A DNA stretch of 64,000 bases, taken from contig OX638294.1 of assembly GCA_951812325.1 (NCBI GenBank), positions 3,024,001 to 3,088,000 on the forward strand. Direction: 5' to 3'. Below the pieces are notes generated by a model. The model had not been told where the DNA came from and ran no database searches. It saw only the letters and a list, made by a program, of their open reading frames with translations. The DNA comes from an uncultured Thermoanaerobaculia bacterium (GTDB taxonomy: Bacteria; Acidobacteriota; Thermoanaerobaculia; Multivoradales; Multivoraceae). This document shows positions 20,318-29,095 of this stretch, piece by piece. Made by a program: the position numbers and the translations under genes. The stretch's first letter is position 1; each line of letters opens with the position of its first letter.

Positions 20318-20593
20318 ATGGCCGGAAAGGCAGATATCGTAGAAGCCGTCGCCGATGGCGCGGGCTTGAGCAAGAAAGAGGCGGCGGACGCCGTCCAGGC
20401 GTTGATCGACAGCATTTCGAGTCACCTCCAGAGCGGTGATCGGGTGCAACTGCCCGGCCTCGGGAGTTTCTCGGTTTCGCATCGGGCCGGCCGCATGGGC
20501 CGTAACCCCAAGACCGGAGAGTCGATCGAGATCGCGGCGAGCAACGGCGTCCGCTTCAAGGTGAGCAGGCCCCTCAAGGACGCCCTCAACTAG
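20318..20593 (+). CDS. HU-family DNA-binding protein
   Basis: HU-type nucleoid protein, 91 residues, which bends and compacts DNA as a dimer. Visible are the helical base with LSKKEAADAVQALIDSI, the strand GDRVQLPGLGSFSVS, the arm with GRNPKTGESIEI, and the end FKVSRPLKDALN. Arm residues (R-x-G-R-N-P) fit DNA contact. ATG 20318 has AAGGAG nine bases upstream (20303-20308). A candidate promoter lies farther upstream. HU and IHF subunits cannot be told apart with certainty, but a stand-alone gene favours HU. Confidence 0.93.
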   Translation: MAGKADIVEAVADGAGLSKKEAADAVQALIDSISSHLQSGDRVQLPGLGSFSVSHRAGRMGRNPKTGESIEIAASNGVRFKVSRPLKDALN

Positions 20594-20693
20594 AGGTGCG
20601 TGACCCGGTGCGGCCTTTGGACCGGACGGGTACCGGCCGTCCCGGCGCACGTGAGAGCGCAGCTGAGCGCACGCCGGTGCTTGACCGCGCACC

Positions 20694-21377
20694 TCAGCGC
20701 ACGACGGCGTAGAGGCTGGCGAGGCGCCTGGGCGCGACGCCGGCTGCGAAGAGCAGCCAGATCAACCAGTTTGTCGCCACCGTCCGAACGACTCCCCGTT
20801 CGAGGAATCGGCGTGACGAAGTCGTGGCGCGCCGGGAGATGATCGAAATGGGTCCCTGCCGGCGGAGGCGGCGCATGAAGTCCAGGTCCTCGAGGATCGG
20901 AAGGTCCGTGAAGCCGCCGCAGCGGGCGTAGGCAGCTGCGGCGGCGAACTGCGCCTGATCGCCGAGCGGCATCCTCAGCCGCCTGGTGCGCAGGTCGACC
21001 AGGCGGCGTCCCAGGCGCAGGAGAGGCGGCGCCGCTTCGAAGTCGACCAGGAAACCGCCGCCGACGGCCCTGCCGCCCAGCGCTCGTTCGATTGCGTCGC
21101 GAGCCGAGACGGGGAGGCGTGTGTCGGCGTGAAGGAACAGCAACACGTCGGCGCCGGCGTCGAGAGCCATGGCGGCGCCGGTACGCAGTTGCAGGCCGCG
21201 CCCCGGTCGGGGCGCCGCGACCACTGTGGCGCCGGCTCGCCGCGCCAGTTCCACCGTGCGGTCCCGACTGCCTCCGTCGACGACGATCAGCTCGTCGCAG
21301 TGGGGGCGGGCGTCGCTGACCGCCGCCTGCACCGTGCCCTCCTCCTCGAGCACGGGCATGACGATCGCGAGGCGCAT
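20694..21377 (-). CDS. Family 2 glycosyltransferase (TIGR04283-like)
   Basis: The product opens IVMPVLEEEGTV, has the nucleotide-sugar site ELIVVDGGSRDRT, a GRGLQLRTGAAMA motif and the LFLHADTRLP motif whose Asp would bind the metal, then GDQAQFAAA and LPILEDLDFMRRLRR. That order matches the TIGR04283 subgroup of GT2 enzymes. One C-terminal hydrophobic stretch (LIWLLFAAGVAP) may touch the membrane. Start at ATG 21377 (MRLAIVMP) is preferred; the upstream ATG at 21416 would add 13 residues read from a repeat remnant. Acceptor and sugar are unknown. It diverges from moaC. Confidence 0.82.
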   Translation of the reverse strand: MRLAIVMPVLEEEGTVQAAVSDARPHCDELIVVDGGSRDRTVELARRAGATVVAAPRPGRGLQLRTGAAMALDAGADVLLFLHADTRLPVSARDAIERALGGRAVGGGFLVDFEAAPPLLRLGRRLVDLRTRRLRMPLGDQAQFAAAAAYARCGGFTDLPILEDLDFMRRLRRQGPISIISRRATTSSRRFLERGVVRTVATNWLIWLLFAAGVAPRRLASLYAVVR

Positions 21378-21395
21378 TCGAGTCAGCGCCGGAAC

Positions 21396-21423
21396 GAATG
21401 CAGCGCGGCCGTTCACGGGCTGT
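21396..21423 (+). repeat. Remnant of dispersed element (D4)
   Basis: GAATGCAGCGCG followed closely by CACGGGCTG resembles the right end of the MITE-like element at 14.0 kb, GAATGCAGCGCGACTTCTGCC and so on. It is short and diverged. It sits 50 bases before moaC. Confidence 0.35.
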
Positions 21424-21472
21424 TAGGTTAGCGGGCGCAGCGGGGGCGCCTGACGCGCCTCCTGCGGCTGGC

Positions 21473-21961
21473 ATGAGCGCCGAACCTTTCAGCCATCTCG
21501 ACCGTCGCGGGCGCGCGGCCATGGTTGATGTCTCGGGCAAGGAGGTGACCCGGCGGGTTGCACAGGCTTCGTGCAGGGTGCTCCTGTCCGGTCGCACGGT
21601 GGAACGCCTGGAGAAGCTGCCCAAGGGCGACGCCCTGACCGTGGCGCGCGTGGCGGGCGTTCAGGCTGCGAAGAGCGCGGCCACCTGGGTGCCGCTGGCT
21701 CATCCATTGCCGCTGGACCAGGTCGAGGTGGAGGTCGAACCCGGCGAAGCCGGCGTGACGATCCGAAGCCGGGTCGTGGTCACCGCCCGCACCGGCGCCG
21801 AAATGGAAGCCCTGACCGCCTGCGCGGCGGCAGCCCTCGCGCTGTACGACATGGTCAAGTCGGTCGAGCGCGGCGCCGTGATCACCGATCTGCTGCTGGA
21901 GGCGAAGAGCGGCGGCCAAAGTGGCGAGTACCGGCGCGGCGAGTACCGGCGCATTCGTTGA
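21473..21961 (+). CDS. moaC: Cyclic pyranopterin monophosphate synthase
   Basis: MoaC converts the MoaA product to cyclic pyranopterin monophosphate in molybdenum-cofactor synthesis. The 162-residue product has the typical run from FSHLDRRGRAAMVDVS through KGDALTVARVAGVQAAK and PLAHPLPL to MEALTACAAAALALYDMVK with catalytic Asp/Lys, and ends with VITDLLLEAKSGG. ATG 21473 starts just before the conserved region. The C-terminus has a 15-bp tandem duplication encoding GEYRR twice. No other moa genes are in view. Confidence 0.94.
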   Translation: MSAEPFSHLDRRGRAAMVDVSGKEVTRRVAQASCRVLLSGRTVERLEKLPKGDALTVARVAGVQAAKSAATWVPLAHPLPLDQVEVEVEPGEAGVTIRSRVVVTARTGAEMEALTACAAAALALYDMVKSVERGAVITDLLLEAKSGGQSGEYRRGEYRRIR

Positions 21962-23151
21962 CCCCCGTGGCGATCCGTTCCGGCCTGGACCGTCTGCTGG
22001 ACGACGTCCGACGTCTGAAGCACCGTCGCTACGCGCTCCTCTGTCACCAGGCGTCTCTGAGTCGCGACGGCGTCCACGCGCATCTGGCCCTGGCGGCGAC
22101 GGAGCCGGCAACGGCTCTGTTGGCGCCGGAGCACGGCTTCTACGGTGTAGAGCAGGACATGGAGGCCGCGCCGGACGAACGGGATCCGTGGACGGGCGCC
22201 CCGGTGATCTCGCTCTACGGCGAGGATGTCTCCAGCCTGCGCCCCCGGCCGGACGTCTTCGATGGCTGCGATCTGCTGGTGATCGATCTCCAGGACGTCG
22301 GTGCGCGCTACTACACGTTCGCCGCCTCCGCGGTGTGGGCGGCCGAAGTGGCGCTTGCCGCTGGCTGTGAGGTCTGGATCCTCGACCGTCCGAATCCCCT
22401 GGGTGGTCGGGACGTGGAGGGCAACCTCCCGGACCCGGACTTCGCCTCCTTCGTGGGCGCCTTTCGGATGCCGCAGCGCCACGGACTGACGCTGGCCGAG
22501 ATCGTCCTGCTGGAGGCGCGCCGCCGCCGCTGGGACGCCGCCCTGCTCACGGTCTTCGAAGTCGAGGGTTGGCGGCGCGAGCACACCTGGCGGGACACGG
22601 GCTGGCCGTGGACGGCTCCGTCCCCCAACATGCCGTCGCCGGAGACGGCGGCCGTGTACCCGGGACTGTGCCTGTTCGAAGCGACCACCGTGTCCGAGGG
22701 TCGGGGCACGACACGGCCTTTCCACCTGCTCGGGACGCCCGGGGCCGATGCGCCCGCTCTCGCCGGCCGCTGCCGGGCCCGCCTCGAGGCTGCCGGACTG
22801 ACCGGCGTCTCCGTGGTTCCCGCCATGTTCAGGCCCCAGTTCCAGAAGCACGCGGGATCGGTGTGCGCCGGCGTGGAACTCCGTGTCGGCAATGCACCCG
22901 TCGTGCGGCCGGTGCGGCTCGGGTTCGAACTGCTGCTCGCTTTTCGCGATGTCCTCGGTCCGGCGTTCGATTGGCGCGCCGAGCCCTATGAGTTCGTCGC
23001 GGACACGCCCGCAATCGACCTGCTGGCGGGAACGGATCGCTTCCGGCTCGCCCTTGATGAGCCCGCGGCACGCGAACGCTGGTACGCCAGCTGGGGCGGC
23101 GAGGAAAGCGAATTCCGCGCCGAGCGGGAATCGGTCTTGCTGTACTCCTGA
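21958..23151 (+). CDS. DUF1343 protein, NamZ-like exo-N-acetylmuramidase
   Basis: DUF1343 proteins include Bacillus NamZ, which removes terminal N-acetylmuramic acid from peptidoglycan fragments. Here the 397-residue protein has LLCHQASLSRDG, LLAPEHGFYGVEQD, VISLYGE, DLLVIDLQDVGARYYTFA, WILDRPNPLGG and PSPNMPSPETAAVYPGLCLFEATTVSEGRGTT, all hallmarks of the family. The E-H-G and Asp residues in the middle are good active-site candidates. No signal peptide is visible, so the enzyme would be cytoplasmic and used for cell-wall recycling. The start is TTG 21958 overlapping the moaC stop (TTGA), or GTG 21967. Confidence 0.85.
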   Translation: MTPVAIRSGLDRLLDDVRRLKHRRYALLCHQASLSRDGVHAHLALAATEPATALLAPEHGFYGVEQDMEAAPDERDPWTGAPVISLYGEDVSSLRPRPDVFDGCDLLVIDLQDVGARYYTFAASAVWAAEVALAAGCEVWILDRPNPLGGRDVEGNLPDPDFASFVGAFRMPQRHGLTLAEIVLLEARRRRWDAALLTVFEVEGWRREHTWRDTGWPWTAPSPNMPSPETAAVYPGLCLFEATTVSEGRGTTRPFHLLGTPGADAPALAGRCRARLEAAGLTGVSVVPAMFRPQFQKHAGSVCAGVELRVGNAPVVRPVRLGFELLLAFRDVLGPAFDWRAEPYEFVADTPAIDLLAGTDRFRLALDEPAARERWYASWGGEESEFRAERESVLLYS

Positions 23152-23246
23152 AGCGCTGCCACAATCCGGCGCCGGCGGATCGTCTCCGGTCTCAGCCCTT
23201 TTCGGTTCCAGTCCAGTCGACCCGAGCACAAACCGAGGTGCAGCCG

Positions 23247-24854
23247 ATGCCGCGGATCCTGATTGCCGATTCTCTGGCGCCGGCAGGCGCCGACCTGCTG
23301 CGCGAGAGCGCGGAAGTGGACCAGCTTCGAGACGAGGACCGTCCACGACTCGCTTCGTTGATCGCGGACTACGACGCGGTCATCGTGCGCAGCGGCACCC
23401 GGATAACCCGCGAGGTTCTGGAGGGCGGCCACCGTCTGAGGGTCGTGGGCCGGGCCGGCGTGGGTGTCGACAACATCGACATAGCGGCCGCCACGGAGCG
23501 CGGCGTGCTGGTGATCAACGCGCCCACGGCGAACTCGCTTTCGGCCACCGAGCACACGTTCGCCCTGCTGCTGGCCTTGGCGAGGCGGATTCCGTCCGCC
23601 GACGCGTCTCTCAAGGCGGAGCGCTGGGAGCGCAAGAGTCACGTTGGCAGCGAGCTCCAGGGCAAGACGCTCGGCGTGATCGGTTTCGGTCAGATCGGCC
23701 AGCGGGTGGCCAGTCGGGCACGGGCCTTCGGGATGGAGACGCTCGCTCACGACCCGTTCCTCCAGGCGGAGGTTGCGCGCCGCCTGGATGTCGAGCCTGT
23801 CGCCCTGGACGAACTGCTCGCACGGTCCGACTACATCACCTTCCACACCCCGCTCACGGATCAGACCAGGGCGATGCTCAACGAATCGCGCATTGCCCTG
23901 ATGAAGGACGGGGCGTCCGTGATCAATGTCGGACGCGGCGGGGTGGTCGATGCCGAGGCCCTGCTCGCGGCGCTCGAGTCCGGCAAGCTCGCGGGCGCGG
24001 GCCTGGACGTGTTCCCGGAGGAACCGCCGGCGGACTACCGACTCCCCGCACACCCGAAGGTCGTGGCGACGCCCCACATAGGCGCCCAGACGACCGAGGC
24101 GCAGGAACGGATCGCCACGGAAACGGCCCGCATGGTGCTCGCCGCGCTGGGGGGTTCGCTCGCGGTCTCGGCGGTGAATCTGCCGTTTCGTTCGTCGGGT
24201 TCCCGGGGCGAACCCTATCTGCGGCTGGGCGAGCAACTCGGCCGGCTGGCCGCGGTCGCACTCGGCGGCAGCCTGCGGCGGGTTCAGGTCGATCTGTGGG
24301 GCATCGACGACGAACTGCGGAAGTCGGTCGCCGTGGCGGCGCTCAAGGGCGCCCTGATCCCTTCGTGCGGCGAAGGAGTGAACTACGTCAATGCCGAACG
24401 GTCGGCCGCCGACCGCCGGGTCGAGCTCGTGCAGGCCACCCACAGCGACCAGGCCGCCTACGCCCGCCTGGTGCGTGTGCGGGCGGTCGGCGCCGAGCCG
24501 GCGGCCGGAGCGTGGATGGCTGACGGCATGGCCGAGGTCGCGGGCACGACCTACCGCCAGGGCGGGATCCACGGTGATCTGCGGGTCGTTTCCTTCGCCG
24601 GCTTCCAGCTCGAGTTCCAGCCCCGCGGCCTGCTGCTGTTCCTGCGCAACCGCGACGTGCCCGGCTTTGTCGGCCGATTGGGCACCCTGCTCGGCGACGC
24701 CGGAATCAACATCGCGGATATCCACCTGTCCCGGGAGCCGGGCGGCGACGTGCTCGCCGTGTTGCGGCTGGACCAGGCCCCGGACGACGCCTGCTTGGGG
24801 GCGCTGCTGGCTGTGGACGAAGTGATCGCGGTCGACCTGGTCGACCTTTCCTGA
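23247..24854 (+). CDS. serA: D-3-phosphoglycerate dehydrogenase, long form
   Basis: SerA oxidises 3-phosphoglycerate, the first step of serine synthesis. The 535-residue protein has the NAD site GVIGFGQIGQRVA, the catalytic Arg in VGRGGVVD, Glu in LDVFPEEPP and His in TPHIGAQT. After residue 310 come the allosteric substrate-binding domain and a C-terminal ACT domain (LFLRNRDVPGFVGRLGTLLGDAGINIADIHLSR), which commonly binds serine for feedback inhibition. ATG 23247 is preferred, with AGGTG upstream; an in-frame GTG at 23238 is possible. It is convergent with rlpA. Confidence 0.95.
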   Translation: MPRILIADSLAPAGADLLRESAEVDQLRDEDRPRLASLIADYDAVIVRSGTRITREVLEGGHRLRVVGRAGVGVDNIDIAAATERGVLVINAPTANSLSATEHTFALLLALARRIPSADASLKAERWERKSHVGSELQGKTLGVIGFGQIGQRVASRARAFGMETLAHDPFLQAEVARRLDVEPVALDELLARSDYITFHTPLTDQTRAMLNESRIALMKDGASVINVGRGGVVDAEALLAALESGKLAGAGLDVFPEEPPADYRLPAHPKVVATPHIGAQTTEAQERIATETARMVLAALGGSLAVSAVNLPFRSSGSRGEPYLRLGEQLGRLAAVALGGSLRRVQVDLWGIDDELRKSVAVAALKGALIPSCGEGVNYVNAERSAADRRVELVQATHSDQAAYARLVRVRAVGAEPAAGAWMADGMAEVAGTTYRQGGIHGDLRVVSFAGFQLEFQPRGLLLFLRNRDVPGFVGRLGTLLGDAGINIADIHLSREPGGDVLAVLRLDQAPDDACLGALLAVDEVIAVDLVDLS

Positions 24855-24874
24855 CCATGTCGGCCAGGCGTTCG

Positions 24875-25591
24875 TCAGCCGGTGAGGAAGGCGGCGATGC
24901 CGGCGTCTTTCAGACGTTGCAGCACGTCGTCAGCTGCCTGCCTGCGTCTGCGCTCGATCTGGACGCGGTGCATTCCCCGGCCGGTCGTGATCTTCACGTT
25001 GTCGAGATCGAGCTCGCGGCGGAGGCGGCGGGCCAGGGCCACGGCGCCGCTGCGTTTGCGGAAAGCGCCGGCCTGGATCGTGAAGCCGGCCTCGCGATCC
25101 CGGTTCGCCGTGCTCGCGCGCCCGCCGCGGGCAGGCCAGGAGATCGGCAGTTGCCGCTTTTTCGGCGCCACGCGCACGACCTTGATGCGCACCCTCGCGA
25201 GACCCTGGCCGAACATCTCGAGCCGTCTGGCGGCGCCGACGGAGAGGTCGATGATCCGGCCCTTGACGAAGGGACCCCGGTCGTTGATCGGCACCCTGAG
25301 CTGCTTGCCGTTGTCCTGGTTCCTGACCAGGACGACCGTTCCCAGCGGCAACTGCTTGTGAGCGGCCGAGATGCGGTTCATGTCGTAGATCTCGCCGCTG
25401 GCGGTCGGCCGGCCGTGGAACTTGGCGCCGTACCACGATGCCAGTCCCTTCTGGGTGGTTCCGCGGTTCGGTGACTTGAGGCCTCTGGTCGAGGCGCACC
25501 CGGCCAGCAGGCCGGCGGCGAGGACAGCGGCGAGCGCGGCCGCGAGCGGGTCGCGAGTTCGGCTGCGGCGAAGCGGGCGCGATCGACGCAT
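24875..25591 (-). CDS. rlpA: Septal ring lytic transglycosylase-type lipoprotein RlpA
   Basis: The 238-residue product has an Arg-rich N-terminus, a hydrophobic segment and lipobox LLAGC, so it is a lipoprotein. The double-psi beta-barrel domain carries GLASWYGAKFHGRPTASGE, with the acidic residue and His, and INDRGPFVKGRIIDLS with the catalytic Asp region. A C-terminal SPOR domain (FTIQAGAFRKRSGA) binds denuded glycan at the septum. RlpA of Pseudomonas cleaves such glycan strands. It lies 9 bp downstream of purB on the same strand, so the two are probably co-transcribed. Confidence 0.9.
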   Translation of the reverse strand: MRRSRPLRRSRTRDPLAAALAAVLAAGLLAGCASTRGLKSPNRGTTQKGLASWYGAKFHGRPTASGEIYDMNRISAAHKQLPLGTVVLVRNQDNGKQLRVPINDRGPFVKGRIIDLSVGAARRLEMFGQGLARVRIKVVRVAPKKRQLPISWPARGGRASTANRDREAGFTIQAGAFRKRSGAVALARRLRRELDLDNVKITTGRGMHRVQIERRRRQAADDVLQRLKDAGIAAFLTG

Positions 25592-25600
25592 CGGGCCCCG

Positions 25601-27031
25601 CTACACTCTCGGCGCCTCGACCGTCGCGGCCGGGTGCTTCGCCAACGCCGGTTCGACAGCCTCGCCCAGGAACTCGTCGACCTGCTGGGCGGAACGGCCG
25701 GTAAAGGAGTCCGCGTCGACCAGGGACTCGAGCTCGTCGCGTCCGAGCCCGAACGAGGGATCGCCCGCGATCAGGTCGATCAGCGGGTTCGGCTCCCCCG
25801 CGGAGACCCGCCCGTATGCCTCGAGACTGTGCCGGCGGATGAGCTCGTGCAGTTCCTGGCGGTCGCCGCCGCGCAGCGATGCCTCCATCAGGAAGGTCTC
25901 GGTGGCCATGAAGGGAAGTTCGCGCCTCACCCGGGCCGCGGTGGCCGCCTGATTGACCCGCAGTCCCCGGGCGATGTTCGCGGCCAGGAGCAGCACGGCG
26001 TCGACGGTGAGGAAGCAGTCGGTCAGCACCAGGCGTCGGTTCGCCGAGTCGTCCAGACTGCGCTCCAGCCACTGGGTGCCGGCGTTCAGCGCCCCGTGCA
26101 GGGAGTCGCTCATGACCCGCCGCGACAGCGAGCACATGCGCTCGGCCCTGACCGGGTTGCGCTTGTAGGCCATTGCCGAGGACCCCACCTGGTTGTCGTC
26201 GAAGGGCTCTGAGAGCTCTCCCACGCCCTGCAACAGCCGCAGATCGCCGCCGAACTTGTGGCAGCTCTCCGCGGCGCCGGACAGCGTGTTCAGGACCTGG
26301 CTGTCCTGCTTGCGCGGGTAGGTCTGGCCGGTGATCCGCCAACTCGCCTCGAAGCCGAGGGCGGAGGCCACGCGGGCGTCGAGTTCGCGGACCTTGCCGT
26401 GGTCGCCGTCGAACAGGGTCAGGAAGGAGGCCTGGGTGCCCGTCGTGCCCTTGGCGCCCCGGCAGCGCAGCCGATCGCGGCGGTCGGCCACTTCCTCGAG
26501 GTCGGTCAGGAAATCCTGGAGCCAGAGGCAGGCGCGCTTGCCCAGAGTCGTCAACTGAGCCGACTGGAAGTGGGTGTAGGCGAGCGCGGTCGTGGCGCGC
26601 TCCCTGCGGGCGAAGGCAGCCAGCTCGGCGACCGTGGCCGCCAGCCTGCCCGCGACGAGATCGAGCGCCTCCCGAACGATCAGAACGTCCGTGTTGTCCG
26701 TGATGAAGGCCGATGTCGCGCCCAGGTGCAGGATGCCGCCGGCATCGCCGCTGACCTCGGCGAAGTGGCGCAGGTGGGCCACCACATCGTGACGCGTTTC
26801 GCGTTCGAGGCGTGCGACCCGGTCCAGGTCGAGATCGTCCGCATGCCGGCGCAGCGCGTCGAGTTGGGCCTCGGAGATCGGCAGCCCCAGGGCGGCCTGG
26901 TTCTCGGCCAGGCAGATCCAGAGCCGCCGCCAGTTTCGGAACCTGTGCCGGGCCGAGAACAGCCGCGCCATCTCCGCGCTCGCGTAGCGCTCGTGAAGCG
27001 GATTCTGCGGTGCCTCCCCGGCTTCGGCCAT
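25601..27031 (-). CDS. purB: Adenylosuccinate lyase
   Basis: PurB performs two beta-eliminations in AMP synthesis (SAICAR to AICAR and adenylosuccinate to AMP). The 476-residue product contains the superfamily signature GSSAMAYKRNP, the catalytic His region ILHLGATSAFITDNTD, THFQSAQLTTLGKR and QWLERSLDDSANRR. Length and C-terminal residues resemble the eukaryote-like PurB subtype rather than the short Bacillus type. ATG at 27031. rlpA follows closely on the same strand. Confidence 0.93.
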   Translation of the reverse strand: MAEAGEAPQNPLHERYASAEMARLFSARHRFRNWRRLWICLAENQAALGLPISEAQLDALRRHADDLDLDRVARLERETRHDVVAHLRHFAEVSGDAGGILHLGATSAFITDNTDVLIVREALDLVAGRLAATVAELAAFARRERATTALAYTHFQSAQLTTLGKRACLWLQDFLTDLEEVADRRDRLRCRGAKGTTGTQASFLTLFDGDHGKVRELDARVASALGFEASWRITGQTYPRKQDSQVLNTLSGAAESCHKFGGDLRLLQGVGELSEPFDDNQVGSSAMAYKRNPVRAERMCSLSRRVMSDSLHGALNAGTQWLERSLDDSANRRLVLTDCFLTVDAVLLLAANIARGLRVNQAATAARVRRELPFMATETFLMEASLRGGDRQELHELIRRHSLEAYGRVSAGEPNPLIDLIAGDPSFGLGRDELESLVDADSFTGRSAQQVDEFLGEAVEPALAKHPAATVEAPRV

Positions 27032-27241
27032 GCCCGCAGTCTACCAACGCAAGTTGTTGGCGCCGTGCGGTTTGCGGGTAGAGCCGCTGCGGACGATCGC
27101 CAGCGCCGGGCCCGACCGGCCTGGCCCCTCGGACGGTCGCCGGGCCGGCGCGGCAAGAAAAGCAGGAGGGCCGGCCCCCGCCTGTGCCCGGGTGAGCAGG
27201 ACGGGCAGCCGCGGGTGTCCTGCGACGCCCGGTGTGCCCTC

Positions 27242-28162
27242 CTACGCGCGGTCGAGGAGACGGAGCATGACGGCCTTCTGGGTGTGCAGGCGGTTCTCGG
27301 CCTGGTCGAAGACGCGGCTCCGGGGGCCGTCGACGACGGAGGCTGTCACTTCCTCGCCCCGGTGGCAGGGCAGGCAGTGGAGGTAGATTGCGCCGCCCTT
27401 GGCCCTGGACATCAGGTCGTCGTCGACCGTGTAGCCGTCGAAGTCGGCGAGCCGCTGCTCTCGTTCCTTCTCCTGGCCCATCGAGGTCCAGACGTCGCTG
27501 TACACGGCGTCCGCGCCGGCGGCGGCGGCGTGCGGGTCGGCCCCGGTTTCGATCCCGCCGCCGGTGTCGGCGGCGAGTCGGGCGGCGAGGTCGAGGTACT
27601 TCCCGGCGACTTCGTAGCCGGGCGGCGAGGCGATGGAGAAGTCGACACCCGCGCGGGCGCAGGCGAGCATCAGGGAGTGGGCGACATTGTTGCCGTCGCC
27701 GATGTAGGCGATCCGGCGGCCCCGCAGGCCGCCGAACTCCTGGCGGACGGTCATCAGGTCGGCGAGCGCCTGGCAGGGGTGCAGCTCGTCGGTCAGCCCG
27801 TTGATCACGGGCACCGTGGCGTGCTCCGCCATCTCGACCACGGTGCCGTGCTCGAAGGTGCGCATCATGAGGAGGTCGACGTAGCGCGACAGGACGCGGG
27901 CGGTGTCGGCGATCGTCTCCCCGCGGCGGATCTGGAGGTCCCGGTCGGAGAGAAAGATCGGCTGGCCTCCGAGTTGGGCCATGCCCGCTTCGAAGCTGAC
28001 CCGGGTGCGCGTCGACGCCTTCTCGAAGTAGAGGCCGATCGACCTGCCCCGAAGAGTGTCGCGGTGGGCTTGCGGGCCGGCCTTGAGGTGTCGGGCCAGT
28101 TCGAGGATCGATTCGAGTTGGCCCTCCTCGAGGTCGGCGATCGAGATCAGGTGTTCAGGCAT
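27242..28162 (-). CDS. argF: Ornithine carbamoyltransferase
   Basis: ArgF makes citrulline from ornithine and carbamoyl phosphate. The 306-residue product has the carbamoyl-phosphate loop STRTR (within EKASTRTRVSFE), HPCQALADL, the ornithine-binding region near SMGQE and the catalytic HCLPCHRGEEV. FDQAENRLHTQKAVM is near the end. ATG at 28162 has GGGAGGT about five bases upstream on the minus strand. The frame is open 600 bases upstream but lacks conserved sequence. A hexanucleotide microsatellite lies 60-90 bases upstream of the start. No other arg genes are adjacent. Confidence 0.95.
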   Translation of the reverse strand: MPEHLISIADLEEGQLESILELARHLKAGPQAHRDTLRGRSIGLYFEKASTRTRVSFEAGMAQLGGQPIFLSDRDLQIRRGETIADTARVLSRYVDLLMMRTFEHGTVVEMAEHATVPVINGLTDELHPCQALADLMTVRQEFGGLRGRRIAYIGDGNNVAHSLMLACARAGVDFSIASPPGYEVAGKYLDLAARLAADTGGGIETGADPHAAAAGADAVYSDVWTSMGQEKEREQRLADFDGYTVDDDLMSRAKGGAIYLHCLPCHRGEEVTASVVDGPRSRVFDQAENRLHTQKAVMLRLLDRA

Positions 28163-28220
28163 CCGGGACCTCCCTCCGTTGGGCCGGATTGTACGTGGCG
28201 GGCTACACTGCCTCTCCCTT

Positions 28221-28250
28221 GTCTCTGTCTCTGTCTCTGTCTCTGTCTCT
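28221..28250. repeat. Hexanucleotide microsatellite (GTCTCT)x5
   Basis: Five perfect copies of GTCTCT lie between the divergent argF and NTP pyrophosphatase genes. On the argF side they fall 59-88 bases before its start codon, where they could alter promoter spacing if copy number varies. Confidence 0.9.
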
Positions 28251-28406
28251 CCGGCAGGTTCTCCACCAGGTCGGAGTGGAGCCCGAACGTGATGATTCCG
28301 CCGATCATGACGAGGCCGAACCGGGTCACGACGTTCCTGAACCGTTCCTGAACCGGACCGGATTGCGGCCAGCTCGTCATCCTTCCCCGGTTCCAGGCGC
28401 CGAAGA

Positions 28407-28988
28407 GTGAGTCGCGGAAACGGCAACGAGCGACCGTGGGTGCTGGTCACCGGCAACCGGAACAAGCGGCGCGAGGCCGAGCGGATCGTGGGCCGCCGGT
28501 TGGCGACGGCGGCGATCGATCTGCCGGAGATCCAGTCGGGTGACCTGATCGAGGTGCTGCGATTCAAGGCAGAGGCTGCCTGGCAGCGGCTGGGGCGGCC
28601 GGTCGTCGTTGAGGAGACCGGTCTGGAACTGGCCTGCATGAACGGTTTTCCGGGTCCGCTGGTCAGGTGGATGCTGGAGGCGGTCGGTGACGAGGGCATC
28701 GCGAGGGTCGCGATGCGCGCGGGAGATCCCGCTGTCGTGGCACGCTGCGCGCTCATGCTGAAGGGCCGGGACCGGGAAGTGGTCGCCGAGGGTGCGACCG
28801 CCGGGCGGCTGGTGCTGCCGCCGCGGGGTGAAGGCGGTTTCGGCTGGGATCCGGTCTTCGAACCGGATGGACTCGAACGGACCTACGCGGAGCTCGGCGA
28901 TCAGCTCAAGGACCGCCTCGGGCACCGCGGCCGCGCCTGGCGGGCGTTCCTCCGGGCGCTCGATGGCGATGGCCGGGAAGAGGTCTGA
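28407..28988 (+). CDS. Non-canonical purine NTP pyrophosphatase
   Basis: HAM1/RdgB/ITPA-family enzyme, 193 residues, that hydrolyses ITP, dITP and XTP to clean the nucleotide pool. Visible are the N-terminal VTGNRNKRREAE substrate loop, VVVEETGLEL in place of the usual A-D-D-S-G-L, FPGPLVRWMLEAVGDEG, GFGWDPVFEP and the terminal KDRLGHRGRAWRAF. The E-E-T-G and P-G-P-x-x-R-W features are closer to the archaeal/eukaryotic ITPA branch than to E. coli RdgB, so I give no symbol. GTG start at 28407. Convergent with coaE. Confidence 0.88.
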   Translation: MSRGNGNERPWVLVTGNRNKRREAERIVGRRLATAAIDLPEIQSGDLIEVLRFKAEAAWQRLGRPVVVEETGLELACMNGFPGPLVRWMLEAVGDEGIARVAMRAGDPAVVARCALMLKGRDREVVAEGATAGRLVLPPRGEGGFGWDPVFEPDGLERTYAELGDQLKDRLGHRGRAWRAFLRALDGDGREEV

Positions 28989-29095
28989 TCAGGAACGCCG
29001 GGATCGGGTTCCGTATCGGTCCGGGAAGGGCCGGCTGCGCCGGGCCGGTCGTCCGCGGCGCGACCGCGGCTGCGATACGGCGATCCAGCGCGATG

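Noticed and set aside
27120..27185. Intrinsic terminator between argF and purB
   Set aside because: GC-rich inverted pieces (GGCCGG) are present but there is no following T-run on either strand, so termination is not supported.
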